From Halomonas sp. 328 (GTDB lineage: Bacteria; Pseudomonadota; Gammaproteobacteria; Pseudomonadales; Halomonadaceae), in contig NZ_JADOTW010000021.1 of NCBI RefSeq assembly GCF_015645095.1, positions 22,088 through 86,087 on the forward strand: a DNA stretch of 64,000 nt, given 5' to 3'. Of the stretch, positions 48,698-58,786 are shown piece by piece. The translations under genes were made by a program, and so were the position numbers. The notes beneath the pieces were generated by a model. That model was not told the DNA's origin. It saw only the letters and a program-made list of their open reading frames with translations, and searched no databases. Positions within the stretch are counted from its first letter, which is position 1. Every line of letters starts with the position of its first letter.

Positions 48698-49360
48698 TCA
48701 GTGGTGGAAGCGCTCGGCGGCCTGGCGGGCCAGGTCGCGGATGCCGTCCCAGTCCTCGGCCTCGATCAGGGCCTTGGGGGTCAACCAGGAGCCGCCCACG
48801 CACATCACGTTGGGCTGCGCCAGGTAGTCGGCGGCGTTGTCCAGGGTGATGCCGCCGGTGGGACAGAAGCGTGCCTCGGGGATCGGCGCGCCGAAGGCCT
48901 TGATCGCCTTGACGCCGCCACTGGACTCGGCGGGGAAGAACTTGAAACGGCGGTAGCCGTACTGCCAGCCGGTCATCAGCTCGGAGACAGTGGCCACGCC
49001 GGGCAGCATCGGCACCGGGCTCTCCACGCCGTAACGGTAGAGGGCCTCGGTGGCGCCGGGGGTGACCACGAAGTCGGCGCCGACCTTCTCGGCCTGGCGA
49101 TACTGGGCCGGGGTCAGCACGGTGCCGACGCCGATGCTGGCCTTGGGCAGCGCCGCCTTCATGCGCGCCACCGCGTCCAGGGCGCAGTCGGTGCGCAGGG
49201 TCACCTCCAGCACCGTCAGGCCGCCCTCCACCAGGGCGCGGGCCAGGGGCACGGCGTCCTCGAGGCGCTCGATGGTGATTACCGGGATCACTTCCGCCTT
49301 GAGGCAGATGCTGTCGATCTCGGTGGTGCGGGTGGAAGGCAGCTGTTTATCGATGGTCAT
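48698..49360 (-). CDS. eda: KDPG/KHG aldolase
   Basis: A 220-residue class I aldolase splitting KDPG to pyruvate and glyceraldehyde 3-phosphate. The Schiff-base lysine is Lys140 in RRFKFFPAESSGG; the catalytic glutamate is Glu52 in LEVTLRT. The start at 49360 (MTIDKQL) has GGAG upstream. It is last in the zwf-pgl-eda operon. Confidence 0.95.
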   Translation of the reverse strand: MTIDKQLPSTRTTEIDSICLKAEVIPVITIERLEDAVPLARALVEGGLTVLEVTLRTDCALDAVARMKAALPKASIGVGTVLTPAQYRQAEKVGADFVVTPGATEALYRYGVESPVPMLPGVATVSELMTGWQYGYRRFKFFPAESSGGVKAIKAFGAPIPEARFCPTGGITLDNAADYLAQPNVMCVGGSWLTPKALIEAEDWDGIRDLARQAAERFHH

Positions 49361-49415
49361 GTCGGGAACTCCACATCGGGGCGGGCGCGGGCACCCGGCC
49401 GGGTAATCGGAAAGT

Positions 49416-50084
49416 TCAGGGCGCCCAGTAGATCGCCAGGGGGCAGGCCAGGAAGGCGCGGATCGGCAGCTCGCGAACGTCGTCGCCGGCCAGGGCCCGG
49501 CCCAGGACGCTGCGCTTGTCCTCGCCACTGAGGTGCAGGAAGTGGCGACGGGCCTGATGCAGTCGGTCCGCGCTCAGGGTGATGCGCGCCTGGGGCTGAC
49601 TCGGGGTGCGCACCGCCACCAGAGGCTCGGCGGTACTCAGGGCCAGCCCCAGCTCCTGGCTGTCGGGGAACAGCGAGGCGGTATGGCCGTCGCCGCCCAT
49701 GCCGAGGATCACCACGCTGGCCGGCCAGCTCAGCGCCATGACGCGCTCGGCGACCTCCGCTACGCCCTGCTCGGGGGTCGCGGCGTCGCTGGTCAGAGGC
49801 ACGAAGTTGGCCGCCTCGGCGGGGCCTCGCAGCAGGGTCTCGCGGACCAGGCGGGCGTTGCTATCGGCGGCGTCTTCGGCCACCCAGCGCTCGTCGGCCA
49901 GGGTCACGTCGACCCGCTCCCAGGGCAGCTGCGCCCGGGACAGGGCGGTGAAGAAGGGCTTCGGGGTCGAGCCCCCGGAGACCACCAGCAGGGCCCGCTC
50001 CTGGCGGCTCAGGTCTTCGCGCAGCGCCTCGGCCACCGCCTCGGCCAGCTGCACGGCCAGATGTTCACGGGACAGATCGCTCAT
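49416..50084 (-). CDS. pgl: 6-phosphogluconolactonase
   Basis: A 222-residue SOL/DevB-type lactonase. Family motifs VVSGGSTPKPFFTAL, DVTLADERWVAEDAADSN and VILGMGGDGHTASLFP are complete. Its ATG lies one base after the stop of a leftover zwf 3' end (50086-50088), so translation may have been coupled to an earlier zwf copy. Confidence 0.95.
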   Translation of the reverse strand: MSDLSREHLAVQLAEAVAEALREDLSRQERALLVVSGGSTPKPFFTALSRAQLPWERVDVTLADERWVAEDAADSNARLVRETLLRGPAEAANFVPLTSDAATPEQGVAEVAERVMALSWPASVVILGMGGDGHTASLFPDSQELGLALSTAEPLVAVRTPSQPQARITLSADRLHQARRHFLHLSGEDKRSVLGRALAGDDVRELPIRAFLACPLAIYWAP

Positions 50085-50085
50085 C

Positions 50086-50160
50086 TTAGTAATCCTCGTA
50101 CCAGCTACGACCGTCCTGGGTGATCATGGCGGTCTGGAGTGAGCCGACACGGCCCCCCGG
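50086..50160 (-). pseudogene. zwf: Remnant 3' end of a second zwf allele
   Basis: 50086-50130 matches the true zwf end (50177-50221) at 40 of 45 bases and encodes the same [18 protein letters not shown]. All five differences are at third codon positions and are synonymous (Ala, Asp, Tyr, Glu, Asp). Upstream codons diverge. The two copies are 91 bp apart and out of frame, so this piece is not expressed as part of zwf. Confidence 0.8.
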
Positions 50161-50176
50161 GGCCCATCGGCCGTCT

Positions 50177-51676
<1,500 letters not shown>

Positions 51677-51702
51677 GCCGCACCCTCTGAAAAATGGTTA
51701 AC

Positions 51703-51762
51703 TTACCTAAAAAATACGCCATACATGCCGTGACAGGCAACTATTTTAGGTAATTTTACAAC
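51703..51762. promoter_or_regulatory. Candidate operators upstream of zwf
   Basis: A 10-bp inverted repeat, TTACCTAAAA (51703-51712) and TTTTAGGTAA (51744-51753), surrounds the zwf promoter region. The right arm is part of GTTGTAAAATTACCTAAAA (minus strand, 51744-51762), the motif shared with the gapA-edd region. Confidence 0.55.
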
Positions 51763-51841
51763 CAAAGTGTCACCCCTGGGGGCCCTCCTGGCACCTATGC
51801 CTAGCGCCCTAAGGAGTGACCGTCTAGGATAGTGCCAGACA

Positions 51842-51861
51842 ATGTAGTGAAATAACTACAT
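51842..51861 (+). promoter_or_regulatory. Candidate HexR operator upstream of hexR
   Basis: ATGTAGTGAAATAACTACAT is a 20-bp palindrome with 7-bp perfect arms. TGTAGT-N6-ACTACA resembles HexR sites of other gammaproteobacteria. It is 84 bp before the hexR start and could also act on zwf. Confidence 0.6.
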
Positions 51862-51945
51862 GATAGCGCGCCCGGGATCGAGTCACAGGGGCGCGTCTCA
51901 ACGACCCAGTCACCGCCCAAGTTAGCAGAGAGAACGCGACCCACG

Positions 51946-52800
51946 ATGGCCAGCCATGACCTGATCGAACGCATCCGCGCCCGCCTCGACGAGCTCAACC
52001 GCTCCGAGCGCAAGGTCGCCGACGTCATCCTCCAGGACCCCGCCTCGGCGACCGGAATGAGCATCGCCGCCCTGGCCCAGGCCTCCTCGGTCAGCGAACC
52101 CACGGTCAACCGCTTCTGCCGCAACTTCGACGCCAAGGGCTACCCGGACTTCAAGATCAAGCTGGCCCAGAGCCTGGCCGGCGGCACTCCTTATGTGAGC
52201 CGCAACGTGGAGCGCAACGACGGCGCCGCCGACTACGGCGACAAGATCTTCGGCGCCACCGTGGCCGCCCTCGACGATGCCCGCCGCGCCCTCGACGCCA
52301 AGCGCATCGAGCGCGCCGTGGATTACCTGATCCAGGCCAAGCAGATCCATTTCTTCGGCCTCGGGGCCTCGGGCCCGGTGGCCCAGGACGCCCAGCACAA
52401 GTTCTTCCGCTTCAACCTGCCGGTGATGGCCTACGAAGACGTGCTGATGCAGCGCATGGTGGCCGCCGCCTGCCATACCGGCGATGTGGTGGTGATCATC
52501 TCCTATACCGGGCGCACCCGCGAGCTGGTGGAGATCGCCCGCCTGGCCCGGGAGAACGGCGCCGTGGTGCTGGGCATCACCGCCCCCGACTCGCCCCTGG
52601 CCAAGGAGTGCACCGAGACCCTGGAGGTCACCGCCCCGGAGGACACCGACGTCTATATGCCGATGACCTCGCGGATGATCCACCTGGCGCTGATCGACGT
52701 GCTGGCCACCGGCGTGACCCTGCGCCGCGGCGAAGACTTCCTCGGCCACCTGAAGAAGATCAAGGACTCCCTCCAGGCCACCCGCTACCCGGCCCAGTAG
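51946..52800 (+). CDS. hexR: HexR transcriptional regulator
   Basis: A 284-residue RpiR-family repressor. N-terminal helix-turn-helix (about 1-77, [23 protein letters not shown]), then a SIS sugar-phosphate domain (about 115-260, [38 protein letters not shown]) that binds KDPG. It controls zwf, edd and gap genes in relatives, and those genes are its direct neighbours here. Confidence 0.95.
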   Translation: MASHDLIERIRARLDELNRSERKVADVILQDPASATGMSIAALAQASSVSEPTVNRFCRNFDAKGYPDFKIKLAQSLAGGTPYVSRNVERNDGAADYGDKIFGATVAALDDARRALDAKRIERAVDYLIQAKQIHFFGLGASGPVAQDAQHKFFRFNLPVMAYEDVLMQRMVAAACHTGDVVVIISYTGRTRELVEIARLARENGAVVLGITAPDSPLAKECTETLEVTAPEDTDVYMPMTSRMIHLALIDVLATGVTLRRGEDFLGHLKKIKDSLQATRYPAQ

Positions 52801-52985
52801 GGCCGGGGCCCGGGCCGAGGCTCCCCCATTACACTCCGGGACTAAACACCTAGGCAGAGTGGCCACTGGGGTGGTGGGAGCGAGGCGGTCCGGCGCCCCG
52901 GGTTCCCTCGCGATTGACGCCGCAGGCGCCCTGGGACTTGGCCAGGATGAGGTGTGATGGTATTTACGCCGAAGTGCGAAGAATC

Positions 52986-53396
52986 TTACTTTTTCACTTC
53001 GATAAACCATTTTGGCTGCATTGCATCGAAATCCGTGCGGATATTCGAGGGCAGGTAGCTGGCCGAATCCAGCACCACGGCCTGCCCCTCCAGGCGCCTG
53101 AACACCACCCAGTGCCAGAAGTCTCTCCCCTCCTCCTGATGGTGCTTGATAGACAGCAAGGCCAGATCGGGCAGCTTGCTCCACGACTCGAAGGGAGTCT
53201 CACCGGCAGAGGCCTCGATCCCGGCGCTGGCCAGCAGCCTTCTGACATAGCGGGTGTCTGACCACAGCGATTCATCCTCGGCATAAATGCCCATGGCATT
53301 TGCCACGGCCTTCATTTCCGCATAGGACTTGCCAAGAATATTGGCAACCGAGGCGATGCCACATCCCGAGATTTCTTCCTGAATCACGACTTCCAT
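52986..53396 (-). CDS. Stand-alone C39-like cysteine peptidase domain protein
   Basis: A 136-residue protein with all catalytic positions of the papain-like C39 fold: Gln6 and Cys12 in QEEISGCGIASVANILG (Q-x5-C), His95 in FWHWVVF and Asp110 in VVLDSASY. It has no signal peptide, membrane part or transporter domain, so it is cytoplasmic and not a bacteriocin exporter. AAGGAG precedes the ATG. Its base use is more AT-rich than its neighbours. The target is unknown; a peptidase or transglutaminase-like role is possible. Confidence 0.7.
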   Translation of the reverse strand: MEVVIQEEISGCGIASVANILGKSYAEMKAVANAMGIYAEDESLWSDTRYVRRLLASAGIEASAGETPFESWSKLPDLALLSIKHHQEEGRDFWHWVVFRRLEGQAVVLDSASYLPSNIRTDFDAMQPKWFIEVKK

Positions 53397-53671
53397 GATC
53401 GGCTGCTCCTTGATGGTTAACGCCCAGCCTGTGGCAGATAAAACGTCATGGAGGCATGTCCCATGCCCCCCTCTTTCTCTCTAGCATAAAGGCAGACAGG
53501 TAAGTAGTGGGAGGCTGACGACATAAGCCGCGCGGGGCTTGGCCCAGTACCGCGAAAAGCCACCCTCCCGCTGGGCGCTGTCCTGGGGTGAGGACAAGGC
53601 ATTGCGGGAGGGTGGCTGAGGGACAGGTAGGGTCGCCCTTCGGGCAATCAAGGCGCCTGGGGATAGGCCCC
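53397..53671. repeat. Intergenic region with a 13-bp inverted repeat
   Basis: GCCACCCTCCCGC (53559-53571) and GCGGGAGGGTGGC (53604-53616) are perfect complements with a 32-bp spacer. Closer to purU is CGCCCTTCGGGC (53634-53645). One of these probably ends the purU transcript. No gene seen. Confidence 0.6.
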
Positions 53672-54538
53672 TTACCGACCGAACACCACGGTGCGATTGG
53701 CGTGGAGAAAGACCCGCCGCTCCACGTGCTGGGCGACCGCGCGGGAGAGGGTCAGGCATTCGATATCACGGCCCTTGGCCACCAGGTCTTCCGGGTAGTC
53801 GGCGTGGCTGACCGGCTCGACGCCCTGGGTGATGATCGGCCCTTCGTCCAGGTCGTCGTTGATGTAGTGGGCAGTGGCACCGACCAGCTTGACGCCCTTG
53901 TCGTAGGCCTGGTGGTAGGGCTTGGCGCCCTTGAAGCCGGGCAGCAAGGAGTGGTGGATATTGATCGCCCGGCCACTGAGCTTGGTGCAGAGGTCGCTGG
54001 AGAGCACCTGCATATAGCGCGCCAGGATCACCAGTTCGGCGCCGCTGGATTCGATCACCTCCCACACCTGGGCCTCCTGCTCGGCCTTGGTCTCGGCGGT
54101 GATGGGGAAGTGGTGATAGGGAATGTCGTGCCACTCGGCCAGGGGAGCCAGGTCCGGGTGGTTGGAAACGATGGCGCGAATCTCGATGGGCAACTGCCCG
54201 GTGCGATAGCGATAGAGCAGGTCGTTCAGGCAATGGTCGGCCTTGGAGACCATGATCACCACCGGCATGCGGGTGCCCGGGGCGGTCAACTCGAAGGTCA
54301 TGGCGAACTCGCCAGCGCGCTCGGCGAAGGCGACCTGAAAGGCCTCGGCGGAGAAGTCGTCGTCCAGGGGACGGAATTCGGTACGAATAAAGAACCGATC
54401 GCTGAGCCGGTCATCGAAGGAGTGCTGCTCGGTGATATAGCAGCGGTTCTCCTTGAGGAAGCGGGTGACCACGTCCACGGTGCCCAGACGGCTGGGGCAC
54501 TGGGCGGCCAGGATCCAGGTGGAAGATGCTTGGCTCAT
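53672..54538 (-). CDS. purU: Formyltetrahydrofolate deformylase
   Basis: A 288-residue enzyme releasing formate from 10-formyl-THF. N-terminal ACT domain (ILAAQCPSRLGTVDVVTRFL), C-terminal formyltransferase fold with NIHHSLLPGFKGAKPYHQAY and catalytic aspartate near LDEGPII. The start at 54538 gives MSQASSTW. At the end of the sox cluster it returns folate loaded by sarcosine demethylation. Confidence 0.95.
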   Translation of the reverse strand: MSQASSTWILAAQCPSRLGTVDVVTRFLKENRCYITEQHSFDDRLSDRFFIRTEFRPLDDDFSAEAFQVAFAERAGEFAMTFELTAPGTRMPVVIMVSKADHCLNDLLYRYRTGQLPIEIRAIVSNHPDLAPLAEWHDIPYHHFPITAETKAEQEAQVWEVIESSGAELVILARYMQVLSSDLCTKLSGRAINIHHSLLPGFKGAKPYHQAYDKGVKLVGATAHYINDDLDEGPIITQGVEPVSHADYPEDLVAKGRDIECLTLSRAVAQHVERRVFLHANRTVVFGR

Positions 54539-54757
54539 AATTGGCGCCTCACTCGAAAAGGCCGGTGCTTCGCGGATCGTGCATGACACCATGGCCTGGC
54601 TGACACCTGCTGCCAGTCAGGATCGCCCTTCGGGCGATATCGCGCGGCAAAGCCGTGCTCCCACAAGAGTACTCACGCCAAGGTGCGAAGCACCAAGAAT
54701 CAGGGGATGACCAAGCCGGGAGCAGGTACACCCTGCCCCCGGCCTTGATCATTGCTT
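54539..54757. repeat. Gap between soxG and purU with REP-like hairpins
   Basis: 219 bp holding GATCGCCC-TTC-GGGCGATATC (54622-54641), directly followed by GCGCGGCAAAGCCGTGCTCCC, which resembles the REP sequences common in pseudomonads. It interrupts an otherwise tight operon and could protect or partly end the upstream sox mRNA. Confidence 0.5.
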
Positions 54758-55393
54758 TCAGCGTACCACGCCGATGGCGTACTCCTCGCCGGCGTCGAGC
54801 AGCCAGCGATAACAGTAGTCGGCGAAGCTGCGGCGTACCACCAGTTCCCAGCGCTCCTCGGAGGGGCGGCGGACGATGGCGGTGGCCTTGGCGAAGACCG
54901 TGGTCACGCCCCGGCCCACCGGGAAATGGCTGGGATGAACGTCGTAGATCACCGTCTTCATCAGCAGCTCACGGGCCGCCTCGCCTTCCAGTTCCAGCAG
55001 GGTCTGGCCGCCGCTGAGGTCGCTGATGGCGTAGTGGGCGTCACCCAGGCGCTCGCGCAGCCGGGTCTCCAGCTCGAACTCCTCGCCGCCGGGGACGATC
55101 ACCAGCCACTCGTCCGGGGAGAGCCACTGGATCGAGCGCTCGCCGCGCTCGTCCTGGACCAGCTCCTGGGGCTCGCCGGGCAGGTTCAGGCCCAGCACCT
55201 CGCGCACCGCCTCGTCGAGGACGATGGCGCCGCCGCGCAGCACCAGCTGGCCCAGCAGGGCCCGCTCGCGCAGGGTGACGCGGCTCTCGGGACCGGCCGC
55301 CGGGGCTCCGCTGCGGCGGTAGCTGTAGGCCAGCGGCGACTCCACCGGGATGGCGCTATCGGTACGGGTATCGAAGGTAGCCGCGTTAGACAT
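54758..55393 (-). CDS. soxG: Sarcosine oxidase gamma subunit
   Basis: A 211-residue subunit of heterotetrameric sarcosine oxidase. The family ending SFADYCYRWLLDAGEEYAIGV and LSPDEWLVI are recognisable; the fold resembles a GcvT fragment. The start at 55393 overlaps soxA by 8 bp. Confidence 0.92.
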   Translation of the reverse strand: MSNAATFDTRTDSAIPVESPLAYSYRRSGAPAAGPESRVTLRERALLGQLVLRGGAIVLDEAVREVLGLNLPGEPQELVQDERGERSIQWLSPDEWLVIVPGGEEFELETRLRERLGDAHYAISDLSGGQTLLELEGEAARELLMKTVIYDVHPSHFPVGRGVTTVFAKATAIVRRPSEERWELVVRRSFADYCYRWLLDAGEEYAIGVVR

Positions 55394-58300
55394 TCTGGCG
55401 CTCTCCCTTGGGGTCGTAGAAGATCGGGCTGACGATTTCGGCTTCATGGGTCTGGCCGTCCGCCATGGGCAGGTAGACGGTCTCGCCCATCTTCTTGTGG
55501 CCACCCTTGACCACCGCCAGGGCGAAGCCGGAGTCCAGGGTCGGGCTGTAGTAGCTGGAGGTCACGTGCCCGGCCATCGGCATGGGGATGGCGTGCTTGG
55601 GATCGAAGACGATCTGCGCACCCTCCTCCAGTACCACCTTGGGGTCCTTGGGCTTGAGGCCCACCAGCTGCTTGCGGTTCTCGCGCTTGGTATCGGAGCG
55701 GGTCAGGGCCCGCTTGCCGATCCACGAGAACGGCTTGTCATAGCCCACGCACCACTGCATCCCCAGGTCTTCCGGGGTCACCGAGCCATCGGTGTCCTGG
55801 CCGACGATGATAAAGCCCTTCTCGGCGCGCAGGACGTGCATGGTCTCGGTGCCGTAAGGGGTCAGGCCGTACTTCTCGCCGTGCTTGAAGAGGGTCTGCC
55901 AGACGTGCATGGCGTAGTTGGCCTGGACGTTGATCTCGAAGGTCAGTTCGCCGGTGAAGGAGATGCGATAGACCCGCGCCGGCACGCCCGCCACCTTGCC
56001 GGAGCGCCACTCCATAAACTTGAAGCTCTCCTTGTCGAGATCGATATCGGTGATCTCGGCCAGCAGCTTGCGCGCCTCGGGGCCGGTGATGGTCATGGTG
56101 GCCCAGTGGTCGGTCACCGAGCTGAAGTAGACGTCCAGCTCCGGCCACTCGGTCTGGTGCCACAGCTCCAGCCACTCGAGGATCGCCGCGGCGCCGCCGG
56201 TGGTGGTGGTCATCAGGAAGTGGTTGTCGGCCAGGCAGCTGGTCACGCCGTCGTCGGTGACCATGCCGTCGTCCTTGCACATCAGGCCATAGCGGCACTT
56301 GCCGACCGCCAGCTTCTCCCACTTGTTGGTGTAGACCCGGGCCAGGAACTCCCGGGCGTCGGGGCCCTGGATATCGATCTTGCCCAGGGTCGAGGCGTCG
56401 AGGATGCCGACCTTCTCGCGCACCGCGCTGCACTCCCGGGCCACCGCCTCGTGCATGGTCTCGACCTTGCCGTTGACGCGCTGCGGGTAGTACCAGGGGC
56501 GCTTCCACTGGCCCACGTCCTCGAACTCGGCGCCGTTCTCCACGTGCCACTGGTGCAGGGCGGTGTAGCGCTCCGGGTCGAAGAGGTCACGGCAGTGGCG
56601 GCCGACGATGGCGCCGAAGGTCACCGGGGTGTAGTTGGGACGGAACACCGTGGTGCCCACCTCGGGGATGGGGCGACCCAGGCAGCGAGCGGCGATGGCC
56701 ATGCCATTGATGTTGCCCAGCTTGCCCTGGTCGGTGCCGAAGCCCATGGCGGTATAGCGCTTGACGTGCTCGATGGACTCGAAGCCCTCGCGGGTGGCCA
56801 GCTCGATGCCCGCCGCGGTGACGTCGTTCTGCAGGTCGACGAACTGCTTGGGCGCGCGCAGGGTCGGCTTCTCGTGGGGCACCTGGAAGAGCGCCGCGGC
56901 CGGGCCCTGCTTGAGGGTCTTGACCTGGGGCAGGCTCACCGCCGGGGCGGCGTGGCCGGTGACGGCGGCGGCCTTGATGCCGACCTCCACGCCCTCGGCG
57001 AGCACCTCGCCCAGGGCATAGGTGCCCTTGGCCCCGCCACAGGCGTGGACGCCCTTCACCAGGCTCGGCACGAAGCCGAGGATATCGTCGCGCCAGGTGG
57101 GCCGGGCGCCGGTGTGGGACGCCAGGTGAATCACCGGGCTATAGCCGCCGGAGCTGGCGATGGTGTCGCAGGCCAGCTCCTGGACCGGACCGTTCACCTG
57201 GAAAGCGTCGATATCGATCTTGGCGACCCGCGCCGCGCTGACGCGGCTGGACCCCTTGGCCTCGATCACCGCGCTGCCGGTGATGATCTTGATGCCCTGG
57301 GCGCGGGCGGCTTCCACCCACTCGCCGGCGGGCGACTGACGGGCGTCGACGATGGCCACTACCTCGCGACCCGCCTCCTTCCAGTCGAGGGCGGCGCGAT
57401 AGCCGTAGTCGTTGCTGGTGGTCAGCACCAGCTTGTGGCCCGGCGCCACGCCATAGCGGCGGATATAGGTGGAGACGGCGCCGGCCAGCAGGTTGCCCGG
57501 CACGTCGTTGCCGGCATAGACCAGCGGCCGCTCGTGGGCGCCGGTGGCCAGGATCACCTGGCCGGCACGCACCCGGTGCATGCGGGCGCGCACCTGGCGG
57601 CGTCCCTTGGCCAGGGGCGCGGTCTCGCCGAGATGCTCGGTGCGCCGCTCGTGCAGGGTGACGAAGTGGTGGTCGTGGTAGCCGTTGGCGGTGGTGCGCG
57701 GCAACAGGGTAACGTTCTCGCACCCGGCCAGCTCCTCGAGCACCTTGGCCACCCACTGGTCCGCCGGCTTGCCATCCAGGGTCTCGCAGCTGTCCAGCAG
57801 CGAGCCGCCCATCTCCTCCTGCTCGTCGGCGACGATCACCCGGGCGCCACTGCGCGCGGCGGCCAGGGCCGCGGCCAGGCCGGCGGCACCGCCACCCACC
57901 ACCAGCACGTCGCAGTGCTGGTGCAGGTGATCATAGATGTCCGGGTCGGCTTCCATGGGGCTGCGCCCCAGGCCGGCGGCCTTGCGGATGTACTTCTCGT
58001 AGGTCATCCACAGCGAGGCCGGGGCCATGAAGGTCTTGTAGTAGAAGCCCGGGGGCATGAACTTGCCGCCCAGCTTGCCGAACAGGCCCATCAGGTCGCG
58101 CTGCACATTGGGCCAGCCGTTGGTGCTGCGGGCGGTCAGGCCGGCGAACAGCGCCTGCTGGGTGGCGCGCACGTTGGGCACCTGGGCCGCCTCGGTGCTG
58201 CCCAGCTGAACGATGGCATTGGGCTCCTCGGCGCCGGCGGCGACGATGCCCCGGGGCCGCGAGTACTTGAAGCTGCGGTTGACGATATCCACGCCGTTGG

Positions 58301-58436
58301 CCAGCAGCGCCGAGGCCAGGGTGTCCCCCGGGTGCCCCTGGTAGCTCTGGCCATTGAAGGTGAAGCTCAAGGTACGGGAGCGATCGATCCGACCGCCCTT
58401 GGCCAGGCGGTGCACTTGTTTCTTGGACTGGCTCAT
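55386..58436 (-). CDS. soxA: Sarcosine oxidase alpha subunit
   Basis: A 1016-residue subunit. N-terminal ferredoxin-like segment (LSFTFNGQSYQGHPGDTLASALLANG), then a pyridine-nucleotide/FAD fold (VLVVGGGAAGLAAALAAARSG) and a C-terminal GcvT-like THF-binding half. It takes the methylene group to form 5,10-methylene-THF. The ATG overlaps the soxD stop by 4 bp. Full length. Confidence 0.96.
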   Translation of the reverse strand: MSQSKKQVHRLAKGGRIDRSRTLSFTFNGQSYQGHPGDTLASALLANGVDIVNRSFKYSRPRGIVAAGAEEPNAIVQLGSTEAAQVPNVRATQQALFAGLTARSTNGWPNVQRDLMGLFGKLGGKFMPPGFYYKTFMAPASLWMTYEKYIRKAAGLGRSPMEADPDIYDHLHQHCDVLVVGGGAAGLAAALAAARSGARVIVADEQEEMGGSLLDSCETLDGKPADQWVAKVLEELAGCENVTLLPRTTANGYHDHHFVTLHERRTEHLGETAPLAKGRRQVRARMHRVRAGQVILATGAHERPLVYAGNDVPGNLLAGAVSTYIRRYGVAPGHKLVLTTSNDYGYRAALDWKEAGREVVAIVDARQSPAGEWVEAARAQGIKIITGSAVIEAKGSSRVSAARVAKIDIDAFQVNGPVQELACDTIASSGGYSPVIHLASHTGARPTWRDDILGFVPSLVKGVHACGGAKGTYALGEVLAEGVEVGIKAAAVTGHAAPAVSLPQVKTLKQGPAAALFQVPHEKPTLRAPKQFVDLQNDVTAAGIELATREGFESIEHVKRYTAMGFGTDQGKLGNINGMAIAARCLGRPIPEVGTTVFRPNYTPVTFGAIVGRHCRDLFDPERYTALHQWHVENGAEFEDVGQWKRPWYYPQRVNGKVETMHEAVARECSAVREKVGILDASTLGKIDIQGPDAREFLARVYTNKWEKLAVGKCRYGLMCKDDGMVTDDGVTSCLADNHFLMTTTTGGAAAILEWLELWHQTEWPELDVYFSSVTDHWATMTITGPEARKLLAEITDIDLDKESFKFMEWRSGKVAGVPARVYRISFTGELTFEINVQANYAMHVWQTLFKHGEKYGLTPYGTETMHVLRAEKGFIIVGQDTDGSVTPEDLGMQWCVGYDKPFSWIGKRALTRSDTKRENRKQLVGLKPKDPKVVLEEGAQIVFDPKHAIPMPMAGHVTSSYYSPTLDSGFALAVVKGGHKKMGETVYLPMADGQTHEAEIVSPIFYDPKGERQNV

Positions 58437-58774
58437 GCGCGCACTCCTTCTTGACGGCTGGCCGCCACGGCCTCGCGGGGCTGGCCCTGGGCATCGGCGG
58501 TGATCGACGGCTGCTCGCCCATCTTGTAGGTCTCGAGGATCTCGTAGGTCACGGTGTGACGCGTGACGTTGAAGAACTTGCGGCAACCCACCGCATGCAC
58601 CCACAGCTCGTGATGCACGCCCCGGGGGTTGTCACGGAAGAAGAGGTAGTCGCCCCACGCCTCGTCGCTGCACGCCTCCGGGTCCTTGGGTCGCTCGAGA
58701 TGCGCCTGGCCCTTGGGGTGAAACTCCTCTTCCTCGCGGTATTCGCCGCAGTAGGGGCAATAGATGTAGAACAT
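58433..58774 (-). CDS. soxD: Sarcosine oxidase delta subunit
   Basis: A 113-residue zinc-binding subunit. Metal ligand candidates are Cys6 and Cys9 (CPYC), His60 and Cys64 (VHAVGCRKFFNV). Standard length. Lies 12 bp after soxB. Confidence 0.94.
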   Translation of the reverse strand: MFYIYCPYCGEYREEEEFHPKGQAHLERPKDPEACSDEAWGDYLFFRDNPRGVHHELWVHAVGCRKFFNVTRHTVTYEILETYKMGEQPSITADAQGQPREAVAASRQEGVRA

Positions 58775-58786
58775 GGCGAATTCTCC

